Positions 7,375-17,729 of a stretch of 64,000 nt of DNA are shown here, piece by piece. Source of the stretch: Neptunitalea chrysea (lineage in GTDB: Bacteria > Bacteroidota > Bacteroidia > Flavobacteriales > Flavobacteriaceae); the NCBI RefSeq assembly GCF_027924145.1, contig NZ_BRVP01000007.1, forward strand, positions 122,726 through 186,725. The letters run 5' to 3'. The notes beneath the pieces were generated by a model, which saw only the letters and a list, made by a program, of their open reading frames with translations, did not search any database and was not told the origin of the DNA. The position numbers and the translations under genes were made by a program. Within the stretch, counting starts at the first letter, position 1; each line of letters begins with the position of its first letter.

Positions 7375-8760
7375 TTAATTCAATTGTTTAGTAATATCAG
7401 TAATTTTTCCGTTTACTGCAGTAGCCGCAGCCATTAACGGACTTGCTAAAATAGTACGAGCACCTGGTCCTTGTCTACCTTCAAAGTTTCTGTTAGAGGT
7501 AGATACGCAGTATTCACCCGAAGGTACCTTATCTTCATTCATACCTAAACAGGCAGAACACCCAGGTTGCCTAATCTTAAATCCGGCTGCTTCAAAAACT
7601 TCGGTTAATCCTTCTTTCTTAATTTGTTTCGCAACCTGTTGAGATCCCGGAACTATAAGGGCATTAACATTATCTGCTTTTTGTTTTCCTTTAATATAAT
7701 CGGCAACAATTCTAAAGTCTTCTATACGAGAATTGGTACAACTTCCTATAAATACATAGTTTACAGCTTTATCTAGTAATGATTCTCCTTTTTCAAACCC
7801 CATATACTTTAATGACTTTTCAAAAGAAGCGTCTGTGATATCAGCAGGGATGTTAGCACTTATCTTAATACCCATTCCCGGATTGGTTCCATACGTTACC
7901 ATTGGTGCAATGTCTTCAGCGTCAAAACTATACTCTTTGTCAAACACAGCGCCTTCATCCGTAGGTAGGGTTTTCCAGTAGGCTACTTTCTTGTCAAATT
8001 CTTCACCTTGCGGTGCAAATTCTTTTCCCTTCACATATTCAAAAGTGGTTTCGTCAGGAGCAATCATTCCTCCTCGAGCACCCATTTCAATACTCATATT
8101 ACAAACCGTCATACGGCCTTCCATGCTCATTTCTTTAAATACATTACCAGCATATTCGCAAAAATATCCTGTACCTGCATTGGTACCTATTTTAGAAATA
8201 ATATAAAGAATAACATCTTTAGGTAATACACCTTTGGCCAGTTTTCCATTTACATTAACACGTAAACTTTTAGGTTTTTGCAATAACAAACACTGACTAG
8301 CAAATACCTGTGCTACCTGACTAGTACCAATACCAAAAGCAATAGTACCAAATGCACCGTGGGTAGAGGTATGGCTATCTCCACAAACCATAGTCATACC
8401 CGGTTGAGTAATACCAAGTTCTGGAGCCATAACGTGTACAATACCTTGGTATTTATGACCTAATCCATATAACGTTACTCCGTGTTTTTCACAGTTCTTA
8501 GTAAGTTGTTCTACCTGATTTTTAGAAAGCGCATCTTTTATCGGAAGGTGCTGATTCTCGGTAGGAACATTATGATCTGCTGTTGCAACAATTTGTTCTG
8601 GTCTGAATAACGGAATATTACGTTGTTCTAATTCATTAAATGCTTGAGGACTAGTAACCTCATGTATTAAATGTTTATCTATATACAAAACCTGAGGACC
8701 ATTAGGTACTTTATCAACCACATGGCTATCCCAAACCTTATCAAAAAGTGTTTTTTTCAT
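7375..8760 (-). CDS. leuC: 3-isopropylmalate dehydratase large subunit
   Basis: Aconitase-family subunit that carries the [4Fe-4S] cluster. The 461 residues are full length. Cluster ligands are visible as Cys341 in GSCTNSR and the pair in GCSACLG near residues 401-404. Active-site segments [19 protein letters not shown] (near 130) and [16 protein letters not shown] are intact. It lies three bases downstream of leuA on the same strand and is followed closely by leuD. Confidence 0.97.
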   Translation of the reverse strand: MKKTLFDKVWDSHVVDKVPNGPQVLYIDKHLIHEVTSPQAFNELEQRNIPLFRPEQIVATADHNVPTENQHLPIKDALSKNQVEQLTKNCEKHGVTLYGLGHKYQGIVHVMAPELGITQPGMTMVCGDSHTSTHGAFGTIAFGIGTSQVAQVFASQCLLLQKPKSLRVNVNGKLAKGVLPKDVILYIISKIGTNAGTGYFCEYAGNVFKEMSMEGRMTVCNMSIEMGARGGMIAPDETTFEYVKGKEFAPQGEEFDKKVAYWKTLPTDEGAVFDKEYSFDAEDIAPMVTYGTNPGMGIKISANIPADITDASFEKSLKYMGFEKGESLLDKAVNYVFIGSCTNSRIEDFRIVADYIKGKQKADNVNALIVPGSQQVAKQIKKEGLTEVFEAAGFKIRQPGCSACLGMNEDKVPSGEYCVSTSNRNFEGRQGPGARTILASPLMAAATAVNGKITDITKQLN

Positions 8761-8763
8761 TTC

Positions 8764-9939
8764 TTATTCAGCTATCGCTTTGTGTTCTATTTTGTGCATT
8801 TCCATAATCTGATGAATATCTTCATCAACTATTTCCTTCTTTTTATCGGCAAAGTTTAAGAATTCGTCATATACTTTGTCTAATTGATTTTTAGTAAGCT
8901 CATATCCAATTTTCTTAGCACGGTATGCTAAGGCTGCTCTACCACTTCTTGCCGTTAATACAATAGCCGACTCAGTTACTCCAACTTCTTCGGGATCAAT
9001 AATCTCATAGGTTTCACGATTTTTAATTACTCCATCTTGATGGATACCCGAACTATGCGCAAATGCATTACTACCTACAATGGCTTTATTTGGTTGTACT
9101 GGCATACCCATTCCTTCAGAAACCATTCTACTGGTACTATACAATAATTTTGTATTAATGTTAGTATTAAGGTTTAGGTATGGGTGCTGCTGTAAAATCA
9201 TAACAACTTCTTCTAACGAAGTATTTCCGGCACGTTCACCAATACCGTTAATGGTACACTCAATTTGTCTGGCACCATTAATTACACCAGATATAGAATT
9301 TGCCGTAGCCAAACCAAGGTCGTTATGACAGTGGCAACTTAAAATAGCCTTATCAATATCTTGTACATGATCTCTTAGGTACTTAATTTTATTTCCGTAT
9401 TCTTCAGGAAGACAATATCCTGTAGTATCAGGAATATTAAGTACAGTTGCACCAGCTTTAATAACTTCGCTACAAACAAGTGCTAAAAATTCGTTGTCAG
9501 TACGTCCTGCATCTTCTGCATAAAATTCCACATCATCTACAAAAGTTTTAGCATACGCAACTGCATTTACAGCGCGTTCTAAGATTTCGTCTTTTGATGC
9601 TTTGAATTTATGAGTTATATGTGAATCAGAAGTGCCAATACCGGTATGAATTCTTGGTTTTCTTGCATTTTTCAGGGCTTCGGCTGCAACTTCAATGTCT
9701 TTTTTTACCGCTCTGGTTAACCCGCAAACCGTTGCATTTTTTACTATCTTAGCAATCTCGTTGACAGAATTGAAGTCGCCTGGACTTGAGATAGGAAAAC
9801 CTGCTTCAATGACATCTACTCCTAATTCATCGAGACGTTCGGCGATTACAAGTTTTTGTCTAGTATTTAATTTACAACCAGGTACTTGCTCGCCATCTCG
9901 TAAGGTCGTGTCGAAGATTTGTACTTTTTCAATGCTCAT
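8764..9939 (-). CDS. leuA: 2-isopropylmalate synthase, short form
   Basis: Condenses acetyl-CoA with 2-oxoisovalerate, the committed step to leucine. The DRE-TIM signature [12 protein letters not shown] (residues 10-21), metal-binding [12 protein letters not shown] near 200 and [15 protein letters not shown] near 230 are present. At 391 residues it ends soon after the subdomain with [13 protein letters not shown]. The C-terminal LeuA regulatory dimer domain, present in most enzymes of about 510-560 residues, is absent. So leucine feedback inhibition of the usual type is not expected. It is first in the operon, with about 155 bases to the divergent gene. Isopropylmalate synthase rather than homocitrate or citramalate synthase is inferred from the adjacent leuCDB. 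Confidence 0.93.
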   Translation of the reverse strand: MSIEKVQIFDTTLRDGEQVPGCKLNTRQKLVIAERLDELGVDVIEAGFPISSPGDFNSVNEIAKIVKNATVCGLTRAVKKDIEVAAEALKNARKPRIHTGIGTSDSHITHKFKASKDEILERAVNAVAYAKTFVDDVEFYAEDAGRTDNEFLALVCSEVIKAGATVLNIPDTTGYCLPEEYGNKIKYLRDHVQDIDKAILSCHCHNDLGLATANSISGVINGARQIECTINGIGERAGNTSLEEVVMILQQHPYLNLNTNINTKLLYSTSRMVSEGMGMPVQPNKAIVGSNAFAHSSGIHQDGVIKNRETYEIIDPEEVGVTESAIVLTARSGRAALAYRAKKIGYELTKNQLDKVYDEFLNFADKKKEIVDEDIHQIMEMHKIEHKAIAE

Positions 9940-10094
9940 GTCAATTATTTAACATTAATTTTATAATATAGTTACGAAAATAAATGTTGTTACCGAAAAG
10001 CGTTTAGGGTACCTTAAATGGGTTACAATGCTAAAGTACGATTTTTAAGCTATATATTGCTGGTTTTTAGTATTTTGATAATTAAATTCATACG

Positions 10095-11639
10095 ATGACT
10101 AACGGTTCAAAAGACAATTTGTTCATACTTATTAAATCACTTTCTAAGTCAGAGAAAAGACAATTTAAGTTGTACGTAAATAGGCTAGGAGTTAATGCTA
10201 ATGCAAAGTTTTTGGCATTGTTTAATTTATTAGATAAACTTAAAACGTATGACGAGAATACCATTTTAAAGAGCGATATCGTTAAAAAGCAACAACTTTC
10301 TAACCTAAAAGCCCATTTATATAAACAAATATTGGTGAGTTTAAGATTGAATCCTGTAAATCAGGATATACGTATTCAGCTTCGAGAACAATTAGATTTT
10401 GCTACTATTTTATATCAAAAAGGACTTTATAAGCAAAGTCTTAAGATTTTAGACAAAGCCAAAAATATGGCGTTGGAAAATCAGGAGAAAAACCTAGCGT
10501 ATGAGGTTATTGAACTTGAAAAAATAATTGAATCGCAGTATATCACTAGAAGTATTAGTGGGCGTGCTGATGAACTTGTAATACAAGCTAAAGAACTAAG
10601 CCAGAAAAATGTATTGACAAGTAAGCTCTCTAATTTATCATTACAGCTATATGGTTTAATGTTAAAAACGGGCTATGCTAAAAGTGATGAGGAAATTACA
10701 GAAATCACCGCATACTTTAATGCAAGATTACCTGAGTACGATATTGAAACCTTAGATTTTAGAGAAAAGTTGTGGGTGTATAAGGCACATCTTTGGTATT
10801 CATTTCTCATACAAGATTTTTTAAGTTGTTATAAATATGCAACTAAGTGGGTTGATATGTTTTATGAGAATCCTCCGATGATTTATTTGAATCCGGTTTG
10901 GTTTTTAAAAGGGAATAATTATTTAATGGAATGCTTACAATTGGTTAAGTATCGTTCTAATTTTAAAACTACCCTTACTCGATTAGAGGAAACTATAACG
11001 CGTGCTGAGTTTCCTAGAAACGAAAATGTACAGTCGTTATGTTTTATTTATTTATATAACAACCGCTTTAATTTTCATTTTTTAGAAGGAAAATTTGCAG
11101 ACGGAGAGTACTTGGTAGCTGAGGTTTTAGAACAATTAAAATTACATGAGAATTCTATAGATGAGCACCACGTAATGATTTTCTATTACAAAATAGCGTG
11201 TTTGTATTTTGGAATGGGTGATAACAAAACCTGTATTAAATACTTGAGGTTAATTATTGATAATAAAAATCTTACCATGCGAGAAGACTTAATGTGCTTT
11301 GCAAGAGTATTAAGTTTGGTAGCGCATTACGAGGCCGGAATGGATTATCACTTAGAAGTACAATTACGGAGTACTTATAAGTTTTTAATTAAGATGAACG
11401 ATTTACATGAGGTACAACGAGAAATGATCAAGTTCTTAAAAAATCTGGGGAATATCTATCCGCATGAATTAAAACGTGAGTTTATAAAGCTTCATGATCG
11501 CTTACAGTTATATGAAGATCACCCATATGAAAAGCGCGCTTTCTTATATTTGGATATTATCTCATGGTTACAAAGTAAAATTCAAAACCGACCTGTAGCT
11601 GAAATTATTAGAGAAAAGGCTAAAGTATATATGCGTTAA
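10095..11639 (+). CDS. Helical repeat (TPR-like) conserved protein
   Basis: A 514-residue cytoplasmic protein without signal peptide or membrane segment. The N-terminus (LFILIKSLSKSEKRQFKLYV) is a compact charged helix pair. The rest is almost wholly alpha-helical with TPR-like spacing, for example ILYQKGLYKQSLKILDKA near residue 115 and FYYKIACLYFGMGDNKTCI near 370. I recall such proteins as conserved but uncharacterised in Bacteroidota. A scaffold or protein-binding role is a guess from the fold. It is transcribed divergently from the leu operon and has no obvious partner gene. Confidence 0.6.
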   Translation: MTNGSKDNLFILIKSLSKSEKRQFKLYVNRLGVNANAKFLALFNLLDKLKTYDENTILKSDIVKKQQLSNLKAHLYKQILVSLRLNPVNQDIRIQLREQLDFATILYQKGLYKQSLKILDKAKNMALENQEKNLAYEVIELEKIIESQYITRSISGRADELVIQAKELSQKNVLTSKLSNLSLQLYGLMLKTGYAKSDEEITEITAYFNARLPEYDIETLDFREKLWVYKAHLWYSFLIQDFLSCYKYATKWVDMFYENPPMIYLNPVWFLKGNNYLMECLQLVKYRSNFKTTLTRLEETITRAEFPRNENVQSLCFIYLYNNRFNFHFLEGKFADGEYLVAEVLEQLKLHENSIDEHHVMIFYYKIACLYFGMGDNKTCIKYLRLIIDNKNLTMREDLMCFARVLSLVAHYEAGMDYHLEVQLRSTYKFLIKMNDLHEVQREMIKFLKNLGNIYPHELKREFIKLHDRLQLYEDHPYEKRAFLYLDIISWLQSKIQNRPVAEIIREKAKVYMR

Positions 11640-11661
11640 TATTCCAGATAATGATTTTGGG

Positions 11662-12366
11662 TTACCCTTGCTCAGCCACCTGCCATAATTTCTCTTCAGG
11701 TACAGGAGCAACAATATCCAGTTCTATTTTACTAACCGGATGGATGAGCTGTAAACGGCGGGAGTGTAGGCTTATGCTACCATCAGGATTACTACGGTCA
11801 AAGCCGTATTTTAAATCTCCTTTAATAGGGCACCCAATAGCGGTTAGCTGTGAACGTATTTGGTGATGACGCCCGGTTTCAAGTGCAATTTCGAGTAAGT
11901 AATAAGAAGTCAGTTTTTTTAGTAGACTATAAGATAGTATTGCTTTTTTACTATCTGGAACTTCTTTACTACGGGCGTATGATTTGTTTTGTTTAGGGTT
12001 ACGCTTAAGGTAATGCACTAATTTATCGGCAGTTTTAGGTGGTTGGTTTTTAACCAAAGCCCAATACGTTTTTTTTGCCTCTTTACCGGCAAACATTTTG
12101 TTTAATCTAGGTAAAGCTTTAGAAGTTTTGGCAAACAGCACAATCCCTGTAGTTGGGCGATCTAAACGGTGTACTACACCCAAATATACATTCCCTGGTT
12201 TGTTGTATTTGTCTTTAATATATTCTTTAACTACTTCAGACAATGGCTTGTCTCCGGTTTTATCACCTTGTACAATATCACCAGAACGTTTGTTAATCAC
12301 AATAATGTGATTGTCTTCGTATAAAACTTGTAGATTGTGTTTGGTAGACACTGTATTGTTAGCCAT
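11662..12366 (-). CDS. RluA-family pseudouridine synthase
   Basis: RNA pseudouridine synthase of 234 residues. The catalytic motif VHRLDRPTTGIVLFAKTS is near residues 65-82 with the essential Asp, preceded by LYEDNHIIVINKRSGDIVQG. The C-terminal RHHQIRSQLTAIGCPIKGD is the family RNA-binding loop. There is no N-terminal S4 domain, which resembles RluA/TruC-type short enzymes. The exact rRNA or tRNA target cannot be read. It is the third gene of the minus-strand series panB, DUF985, RluA, with three bases between it and the cupin gene. Confidence 0.9.
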   Translation of the reverse strand: MANNTVSTKHNLQVLYEDNHIIVINKRSGDIVQGDKTGDKPLSEVVKEYIKDKYNKPGNVYLGVVHRLDRPTTGIVLFAKTSKALPRLNKMFAGKEAKKTYWALVKNQPPKTADKLVHYLKRNPKQNKSYARSKEVPDSKKAILSYSLLKKLTSYYLLEIALETGRHHQIRSQLTAIGCPIKGDLKYGFDRSNPDGSISLHSRRLQLIHPVSKIELDIVAPVPEEKLWQVAEQG

Positions 12367-12369
12367 ATG

Positions 12370-12870
12370 TTATCGGGTAAATTCGGTAATTGTTTCTGTG
12401 TGCTGTGGAAAGAATTTTAGAAGTTCTTCTCTCGTAGGCATTGTAAAATCTCTAAAATCAAAACCCGGAGCAACGGTACAACCTGCTAAGGCAAATGAAT
12501 CTTTTGCGATTACTTTGGCTGCAAACCAATAATTTTTAGGAACTACAAATTGTGGAACTTCACCTTGGGTAATGTTTCTTCCAATGCGTACTTCAGAAAG
12601 TTCTCCTGCTTCTGAAATCATGACTAAGCGAATGGTACTACCTTCATAAAAATGCCAAATTTCATCTTGATTAATTTTATGAAAAGCAGAAAACTCATTT
12701 GAAGGAAGTAAGAAGTAGATGCATGTAGATACATTACGGTCTCCAGAATACACATCCTGCAGGTTTCCTTCTAAAATGGTTTCTTCACTTCTATAGGTTT
12801 CTCTATAGTAACCACCTTCAGGATGTGCTTCCAGTTGAAGTTGTTTAATAATTGTAGTAATTAAACTCAT
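12370..12870 (-). CDS. DUF985 (cupin_5) family protein
   Basis: 166-residue cupin. Conserved family pieces are AHPEGGYYRETYRS, the metal-site region FSAFHKINQDEIWHFYEGS near residues 58-76, and VVPKNYWFAA. The C-terminus LAGCTVAPGFDFRDF is the classical end of this family. Cupin_5 members are small barrels. A sugar-phosphate or nucleotide-sugar isomerase activity is possible but unproven. The start overlaps the panB stop by one base (12870), so the two are translationally coupled. Confidence 0.85.
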   Translation of the reverse strand: MSLITTIIKQLQLEAHPEGGYYRETYRSEETILEGNLQDVYSGDRNVSTCIYFLLPSNEFSAFHKINQDEIWHFYEGSTIRLVMISEAGELSEVRIGRNITQGEVPQFVVPKNYWFAAKVIAKDSFALAGCTVAPGFDFRDFTMPTREELLKFFPQHTETITEFTR

Positions 12871-13688
12871 TAATATTGTTCTTGATCGGTTGGGAAATCT
12901 TTAGATTTTACATCATCTACATACTGAGCAACGGCATTAGTCATATCCTCAAATAAGTTTAAGTAACGTCTTAAAAAACGAGGATTAAACTCATGCGTCA
13001 TTCCTAACATGTCATGCACTACCAATACCTGACCATCGCAACCGTTACCGGCACCAATACCAATTACAGGAATAGAAATACTTTCGGCTATTTCTTTGGC
13101 CAATTTTGCAGGTACTTTTTCTAATACCAAGGCAAAGCATCCCATTTTGTCTAATAATTTGGCATCACTTTTAAGTTTTTCAGCTTCTTCTTCTTCTTTG
13201 GCTCTAACGGTATAGCTACCAAATTTATAAATAGATTGAGGTGTTAAACCTAAGTGTCCCATAACAGGAATACCAGCGTTTAAGATACGCTTAATAGATT
13301 CTTTAATTTCTTTACCGCCTTCTAATTTAATGGCATGGGCACCACTTTCTTTCATAATTCTAATGGCAGAGCGTAAAGCCTCTTTAGGGTCACTCTGGTA
13401 GCTACCAAATGGTAAGTCTACTACCACTAAAGCTCTTGTTGCAGCACGTACCACAGAAGACGCATGGTAAATCATTTGGTCTAATGTAATAGGTAAAGTA
13501 GTTTCGTGTCCTGCCATTACATTACTTGCAGAGTCTCCTACTAACATTACGTCTAAACCAGCATTATCTAATATTTTAGCCATAGTAAAATCGTAGGCAG
13601 TAAGCATCGAAATTTTTTCTCCGAGTACTTTCATTTCACCTAATGATTTTACGGTAATTCTTTTATATTCTTTTTTTGCTACAGACAT
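12870..13688 (-). CDS. panB: 3-methyl-2-oxobutanoate hydroxymethyltransferase
   Basis: First step of pantothenate synthesis: transfers a hydroxymethyl group from methylene-tetrahydrofolate to 2-oxoisovalerate, which is also the substrate used by LeuA. The 272 residues are full length. Family motifs are [52 protein letters not shown] near residue 122 and [19 protein letters not shown] near 205. It is the first gene of the minus-strand operon with DUF985 and an RluA-type synthase. The gap to the divergent gene is 62 bases. Confidence 0.96.
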   Translation of the reverse strand: MSVAKKEYKRITVKSLGEMKVLGEKISMLTAYDFTMAKILDNAGLDVMLVGDSASNVMAGHETTLPITLDQMIYHASSVVRAATRALVVVDLPFGSYQSDPKEALRSAIRIMKESGAHAIKLEGGKEIKESIKRILNAGIPVMGHLGLTPQSIYKFGSYTVRAKEEEEAEKLKSDAKLLDKMGCFALVLEKVPAKLAKEIAESISIPVIGIGAGNGCDGQVLVVHDMLGMTHEFNPRFLRRYLNLFEDMTNAVAQYVDDVKSKDFPTDQEQY

Positions 13689-13750
13689 TTTGTATTTTTC
13701 TTAAAAATTACCGTAAAAGTACTAAATTGTAATTTTAAATCAGTTAAATT

Positions 13751-14212
13751 ATGAAATACCTATTTTTTCTTTGTTTTTCTTTGTTCCTGAGCGTTGCTGT
13801 TAATGCACAAAATACAGATGAAGCTGCTGTAAACCAAACAGTAAAAGATTTTTTTAAAGCATTTCATGCTAAGGATAGTACGGCGTTACGTTCATTTGCT
13901 TATGGTTATGTAGAGCTACAATCCATTGCTAAAGACAAAACAGGAGAGGTGCAATTACATAACGAAACGTATGAAGCTTTTGTAAAATCAATAAGTACGA
14001 TACCTGAGAACGTAGCTTTTGAAGAACGTATTTTAGGATATGATATTAAGGTAGATGGAGATATGGCAAATGCCTGGACGCCCTATGAATTTTATGTGAA
14101 TGGAGAACGAAGCCATTGTGGGGTAAACTCTTTTCAATTTATACGAACCAAAGAAGGTTGGAAAATAATTTACTTAATAGATACCCGTAGAAGACAAGGG
14201 TGCGATGAGTAA
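13751..14212 (+). CDS. Secreted NTF2-like (SnoaL-type) protein
   Basis: 153 residues with a clear signal peptide (MKYLFFLCFSLFLSVAVNAQ). A helix (EAAVNQTVKDFFKAFHAKDS), beta strands and a cone-shaped NTF2-like layout follow. Its ending, SFQFIRTKEGWKIIYLIDTRR, is typical of DUF4440/SnoaL-like proteins. The two cysteines (HCG and GCDE) could form a disulphide in the periplasm. Function is unknown. A perfect 20-bp-stem terminator follows, shared with the convergent nuclease gene. Confidence 0.8.
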   Translation: MKYLFFLCFSLFLSVAVNAQNTDEAAVNQTVKDFFKAFHAKDSTALRSFAYGYVELQSIAKDKTGEVQLHNETYEAFVKSISTIPENVAFEERILGYDIKVDGDMANAWTPYEFYVNGERSHCGVNSFQFIRTKEGWKIIYLIDTRRRQGCDE

Positions 14213-14255
14213 ACTATTGTGGGGCATGCCAAAGAAGTAGGTTGTATTGATACCA

Positions 14256-14300
14256 TTATATAGAAAGGGCTTTCAACATCTGAAAGCCCTTTCTATATAA
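14256..14300. terminator. Bidirectional terminator, 20-bp perfect stem
   Basis: Arms 14256-14275 and 14281-14300 are perfect reverse complements around the loop ACATC. The core AAAGGGCTTTCA/TGAAAGCCCTTT is flanked by AT pairs that give a T-rich tail on either strand. It separates the convergent genes at 13751 and 14320. Confidence 0.9.
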
Positions 14301-14319
14301 TGACGTACTAAAAGTGCTT

Positions 14320-16233
14320 CTATTTTATGACTAGCTTTTTAGTAACTGTTTGCGAATTTGTTTGAATGTTCAACAAATAAATCCCTTTTGCAAGTTGCGA
14401 TACTTTTAACTGATTATTGGTAAGGCTTTTAATACTTAATACTTTATTGCCTAACATAGAATATAATTCAATCCCTTCAATACTTACGTTTTGAGGAATC
14501 TCAAAACTAACGACACCATTAGTTACCGGATTCGGATGAATGGAGATATCAGTATCCTTAGAATTAAACTCATTAGTATCTAAAAATGCAATTGTATGAA
14601 ACCCTAAATAACATGTATTAGAGCTATAGTTGTCCCATTCTGAAAGATTGAAAGTAGTGTTAGAACCATGAACAGATGCGATACGTACCAAAGTAGTGTT
14701 TTGCGCAAAATCACTACTATTTCCTAACTCGCCTATAATATCAATAAGCACGCCATCTTTAAATAACCCGATAGCATCATTACCGTTAAAACCTGTAATG
14801 GCATTGTTCTGATCATCTACCTCAGAGGTACAAACGGTTAAACTCCCGTTTCCTATTACATACACATCAGAATCACTAACGGTAGCACTTGTAGGGAAAC
14901 TATAGGTCTGTGTCCATCCGCTATTTCCATTAGCACTTAGTTTTAAACTATAGGTTGATAGGTTGATAGTAGCACCTGTAAAATTGGCAATTTCTAGAGC
15001 TTTGTTATTGCCGCTACCTTCTACATATTCAGAAAAGAATAAATCTGTTGCATAATCTCCGCTACTAGCAGGAGTCATTTCACAAGATTGTGTACTTTCA
15101 GCAGAATTGTTGCTTGCAGCATCCTTAGCAATTACATAAAAACAATATGTAGTCTCAGGACTTAACGTGCCTGTAGTAATACTGGTTGTAGATGTAGAGG
15201 TATAATAGGTGTTGTTCATGTACACATCATATTCGGTAACTGCAACATTATCTGTAGAAGCATCCCAATCTACCTGAGCAATAAAACTAGAAACAAGATT
15301 TGTTGTTACGTTCAACGGGGTGGTAGGGGCTTGGGTATCTGTAGTGCTAGAACCTCCCCAGATTTCCGTTATATACTCAGGATGGTCTATAAATGGATTT
15401 CTATTGTTCTGGTAGGTAAATATATTATTGTTACGATCTATTTCTTTTTGAGAAACAGGATCTAGTGTATTCCATTCCAATAAAATGCTTAAGAAAGGTT
15501 CGTCGATTACCTGATTTGTAGTATCATTAAACATAGCATATGATGACCAATTACTAATTTGATCTTCATAACGAGTTACAAAGTAGAAATAAATACGTGC
15601 AATATCTCCTTTAAATTCATCAATAGGTTCAAATACTGTACCTGAGTATCCGGCAGAAGTACCACTGTTAAGGTTAGCTCCTAACTTAGAACCATTCATG
15701 GTAGGGTTACTAATTCCACTTTGAGAAACCAGATTGTTATCATCTACTATACCAAAAGGGTAGTTGCTTCTAAAACCATTAACTCTACCATCGGTAGGTA
15801 ATAAATGATGAGCGTCTCCTCGCATCGGGTCGTTCTGACTAAATACCGATTGTGGAATAACGTGTTCTTTATTATAGCAATCACCTTCTGCAGAGTAGTT
15901 TCCGCATTCATCAGTAATAGCAGTAAAATTATAGGGGTCTGCACCACTCGGATTTTCAGAATATGGATCTAAGATGGTATTATCATTTTCATAATAAATA
16001 TCAACATCATAGGAACTAATAAAGGTATCCATAGCATTATACCCTTGATCGTTGTGTAAATATTCAGAGGCAATATCTGTATCATCTACAGCATCTATAA
16101 TTTTTTTAAGTTGTGTTTTTAACGCATATCCAGTTAAACCATTAGCTGAATCATAATATCCGGTTGGAATTTGCGCAAATACAATGCTTGCCGTTAATAA
16201 CAATGCAGGTACTAAAAGTAGCTTTTTATTCAT
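14320..16233 (-). CDS. Secreted endonuclease I with FN3, lamin-tail and T9SS sorting domains
   Basis: A 637-residue extracellular nuclease. A signal peptide (LLLTASIVFAQ) comes first. The endonuclease I (EndA/NucM-type) domain follows at about residues 22-285, with the His-Asn motif GDCYNKEHVIPQSVF and DAHHLLPTDGRVNGFRSN. A fibronectin type III segment (TTPLNVTTNLVSSF..., about 300-390) and a lamin-tail-like beta domain (FFSEYVEGSGNNKALEIANF, about 400-540) come next. It ends in a T9SS type A sorting tail (ISIHPNPVTNGVVSFEIP ... KGIYLLNIQT ... KKLVIK). The tail predicts export by the Por system and surface anchoring or release. A role in DNA scavenging or biofilm turnover is likely. Confidence 0.92.
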   Translation of the reverse strand: MNKKLLLVPALLLTASIVFAQIPTGYYDSANGLTGYALKTQLKKIIDAVDDTDIASEYLHNDQGYNAMDTFISSYDVDIYYENDNTILDPYSENPSGADPYNFTAITDECGNYSAEGDCYNKEHVIPQSVFSQNDPMRGDAHHLLPTDGRVNGFRSNYPFGIVDDNNLVSQSGISNPTMNGSKLGANLNSGTSAGYSGTVFEPIDEFKGDIARIYFYFVTRYEDQISNWSSYAMFNDTTNQVIDEPFLSILLEWNTLDPVSQKEIDRNNNIFTYQNNRNPFIDHPEYITEIWGGSSTTDTQAPTTPLNVTTNLVSSFIAQVDWDASTDNVAVTEYDVYMNNTYYTSTSTTSITTGTLSPETTYCFYVIAKDAASNNSAESTQSCEMTPASSGDYATDLFFSEYVEGSGNNKALEIANFTGATINLSTYSLKLSANGNSGWTQTYSFPTSATVSDSDVYVIGNGSLTVCTSEVDDQNNAITGFNGNDAIGLFKDGVLIDIIGELGNSSDFAQNTTLVRIASVHGSNTTFNLSEWDNYSSNTCYLGFHTIAFLDTNEFNSKDTDISIHPNPVTNGVVSFEIPQNVSIEGIELYSMLGNKVLSIKSLTNNQLKVSQLAKGIYLLNIQTNSQTVTKKLVIK

Positions 16234-16251
16234 AAGCCTAAGTGTAATGTA

Positions 16252-17466
16252 TTATTTCTTTCTTTCTAGTAATGCCATATAAAATCCGTCAAAACCAGAC
16301 TCATGTGACAGTACTTTTTCATCTTTCACAAAGGTAAATTCTTTTCCGGCTTCCGATGTTAAAAATACTTTAACTTGTTCCTGATTTTCAGACGGAAGTA
16401 TAGAGCAGGTAGCGTATACCATTTTACCTCCAGCTTTTACCATTTTAGAATAATCTTGCAGAATTTGCTGTTGTGTTTTTTTAATATCGTCTAAAAATTC
16501 AGGTTGTAACTTCCACTTCGCATCCGGATTTCTCCTTAATACTCCTAAACCACTACAAGGTGCATCAATTAAAACCCTATCCATCGCATTATGGAGTTTT
16601 TTAATCACTTTGTTATTCTCAATCCAACGGGTTTCAACATTATGTGCCCCATTACGTTTGGCTCTTCTCTTTAACTCTTTAAGCTTATTACCATAAATAT
16701 CCATAGCAATAATTTGCCCTTTGTTTTCCATAAGAGCGGCTAAATGCAATGTTTTACCTCCGGCTCCTGCACAAGTATCTACAACTCTTAAACCTGGAGC
16801 TACATCTAAAAATGCCGCTACCTTTTGAGAAGAAGCATCTTGTACCTCAAACATTCCGTTTTTAAAAGCGTCATTGGTAAATACATTAGCTCTTTCAGTT
16901 AATTGCAGTGCATCAGGGTATCCTTTTACCGGTAATGCCTCAATTTCGTTTTCAGCTAAAATACGTTGTACTTCTTTTTTATTAGATTTTAACGAGTTTA
17001 TACGTAGAATAACTGAAGCTTGCTGGTTTAACGCATGTAATTCTTTTGTCCAAACACCAGTACCCAATTCTTTTTCACCAACCTTGTCCATCCAATCAGG
17101 GATTGATTCTTTGAATTTTCTAATTTTAGAAAGTTCATCAAATCTACCTTTAATACGGCGTGTAGGGGTTCCTTCCAGTTGTTTCCAGTCTGGTAGGGTA
17201 ATCCCTTTTAAGGTAGCCCATACGGCAAAAATACGCCAATTGTTATCGCGAGTGAATGGTTCTTTTACTTCTGCAATTTCTGCATATAAACGCTTCCACC
17301 TTACAATATCATAAGTGGTTTCGGCAACAAAAGCACGGTCACGAGCACCCCAGCGCTTATCTCTTTTTAATAATTTTTCTACTACTTTGTCTGCGTACTC
17401 TCCTTCGTTAAAAATCAGGTTCAAACCATCTATTACCGCAAACACTAAATTTCTGTGTAATCTCAT
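16252..17466 (-). CDS. RsmB/NOP-family RNA (cytosine-5) methyltransferase
   Basis: 404 residues. A helical N-terminal RNA-binding part carries RDRAFVAETTYDIVRWKRL. The SAM-dependent Rossmann domain follows: VVDTCAGAGGKTLHLAAL (motif I, near residue 228), IAMDIYGNKLKELKRR, DAPCSGLGVLRRNPDAKW (motif IV Cys, near 304) and YATCSILPSENQEQV (motif VI Cys, near 352). Both catalytic cysteines are present. It is likely a 16S rRNA m5C methyltransferase. An exact position assignment (RsmB or RsmF) is not possible by reading. It lies 18 bases upstream of the nuclease gene. Confidence 0.9.
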   Translation of the reverse strand: MRLHRNLVFAVIDGLNLIFNEGEYADKVVEKLLKRDKRWGARDRAFVAETTYDIVRWKRLYAEIAEVKEPFTRDNNWRIFAVWATLKGITLPDWKQLEGTPTRRIKGRFDELSKIRKFKESIPDWMDKVGEKELGTGVWTKELHALNQQASVILRINSLKSNKKEVQRILAENEIEALPVKGYPDALQLTERANVFTNDAFKNGMFEVQDASSQKVAAFLDVAPGLRVVDTCAGAGGKTLHLAALMENKGQIIAMDIYGNKLKELKRRAKRNGAHNVETRWIENNKVIKKLHNAMDRVLIDAPCSGLGVLRRNPDAKWKLQPEFLDDIKKTQQQILQDYSKMVKAGGKMVYATCSILPSENQEQVKVFLTSEAGKEFTFVKDEKVLSHESGFDGFYMALLERKK

Positions 17467-17486
17467 CTATTCAAATAATTGAATTG

Positions 17487-17494
17487 CAAAGGTA
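17487..17494 (-). promoter_or_regulatory. -7 box TACCTTTG upstream of the methyltransferase
   Basis: The minus strand reads TACCTTTG, an exact TAnnTTTG match, 20 bases before the start codon. The remaining 235 bases to the divergent lipoprotein gene show only a spaced 8-bp inverted repeat, GTGCAATG/CATTGCAC. Confidence 0.5.
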
Positions 17495-17729
17495 TTGCTT
17501 TTCGTGCAATGTAGTATACTTGTTGTTAAAGTTATAGGTTATTGTTGCACTGAACCTGTTTTAGCATTGCACAAGTGACTTATGAATGATTTTCTTTATT
17601 TTAAATGTATAATTTGGAATTAAGGATTTCTGCATTAACAGGTTTGCCTTAAAAAATACCTAATAATGGGTATTCATAATATTTAGTAAAATAGTATTTT
17701 TATCTTTAAAGCGATTAGGAATTAATTTT

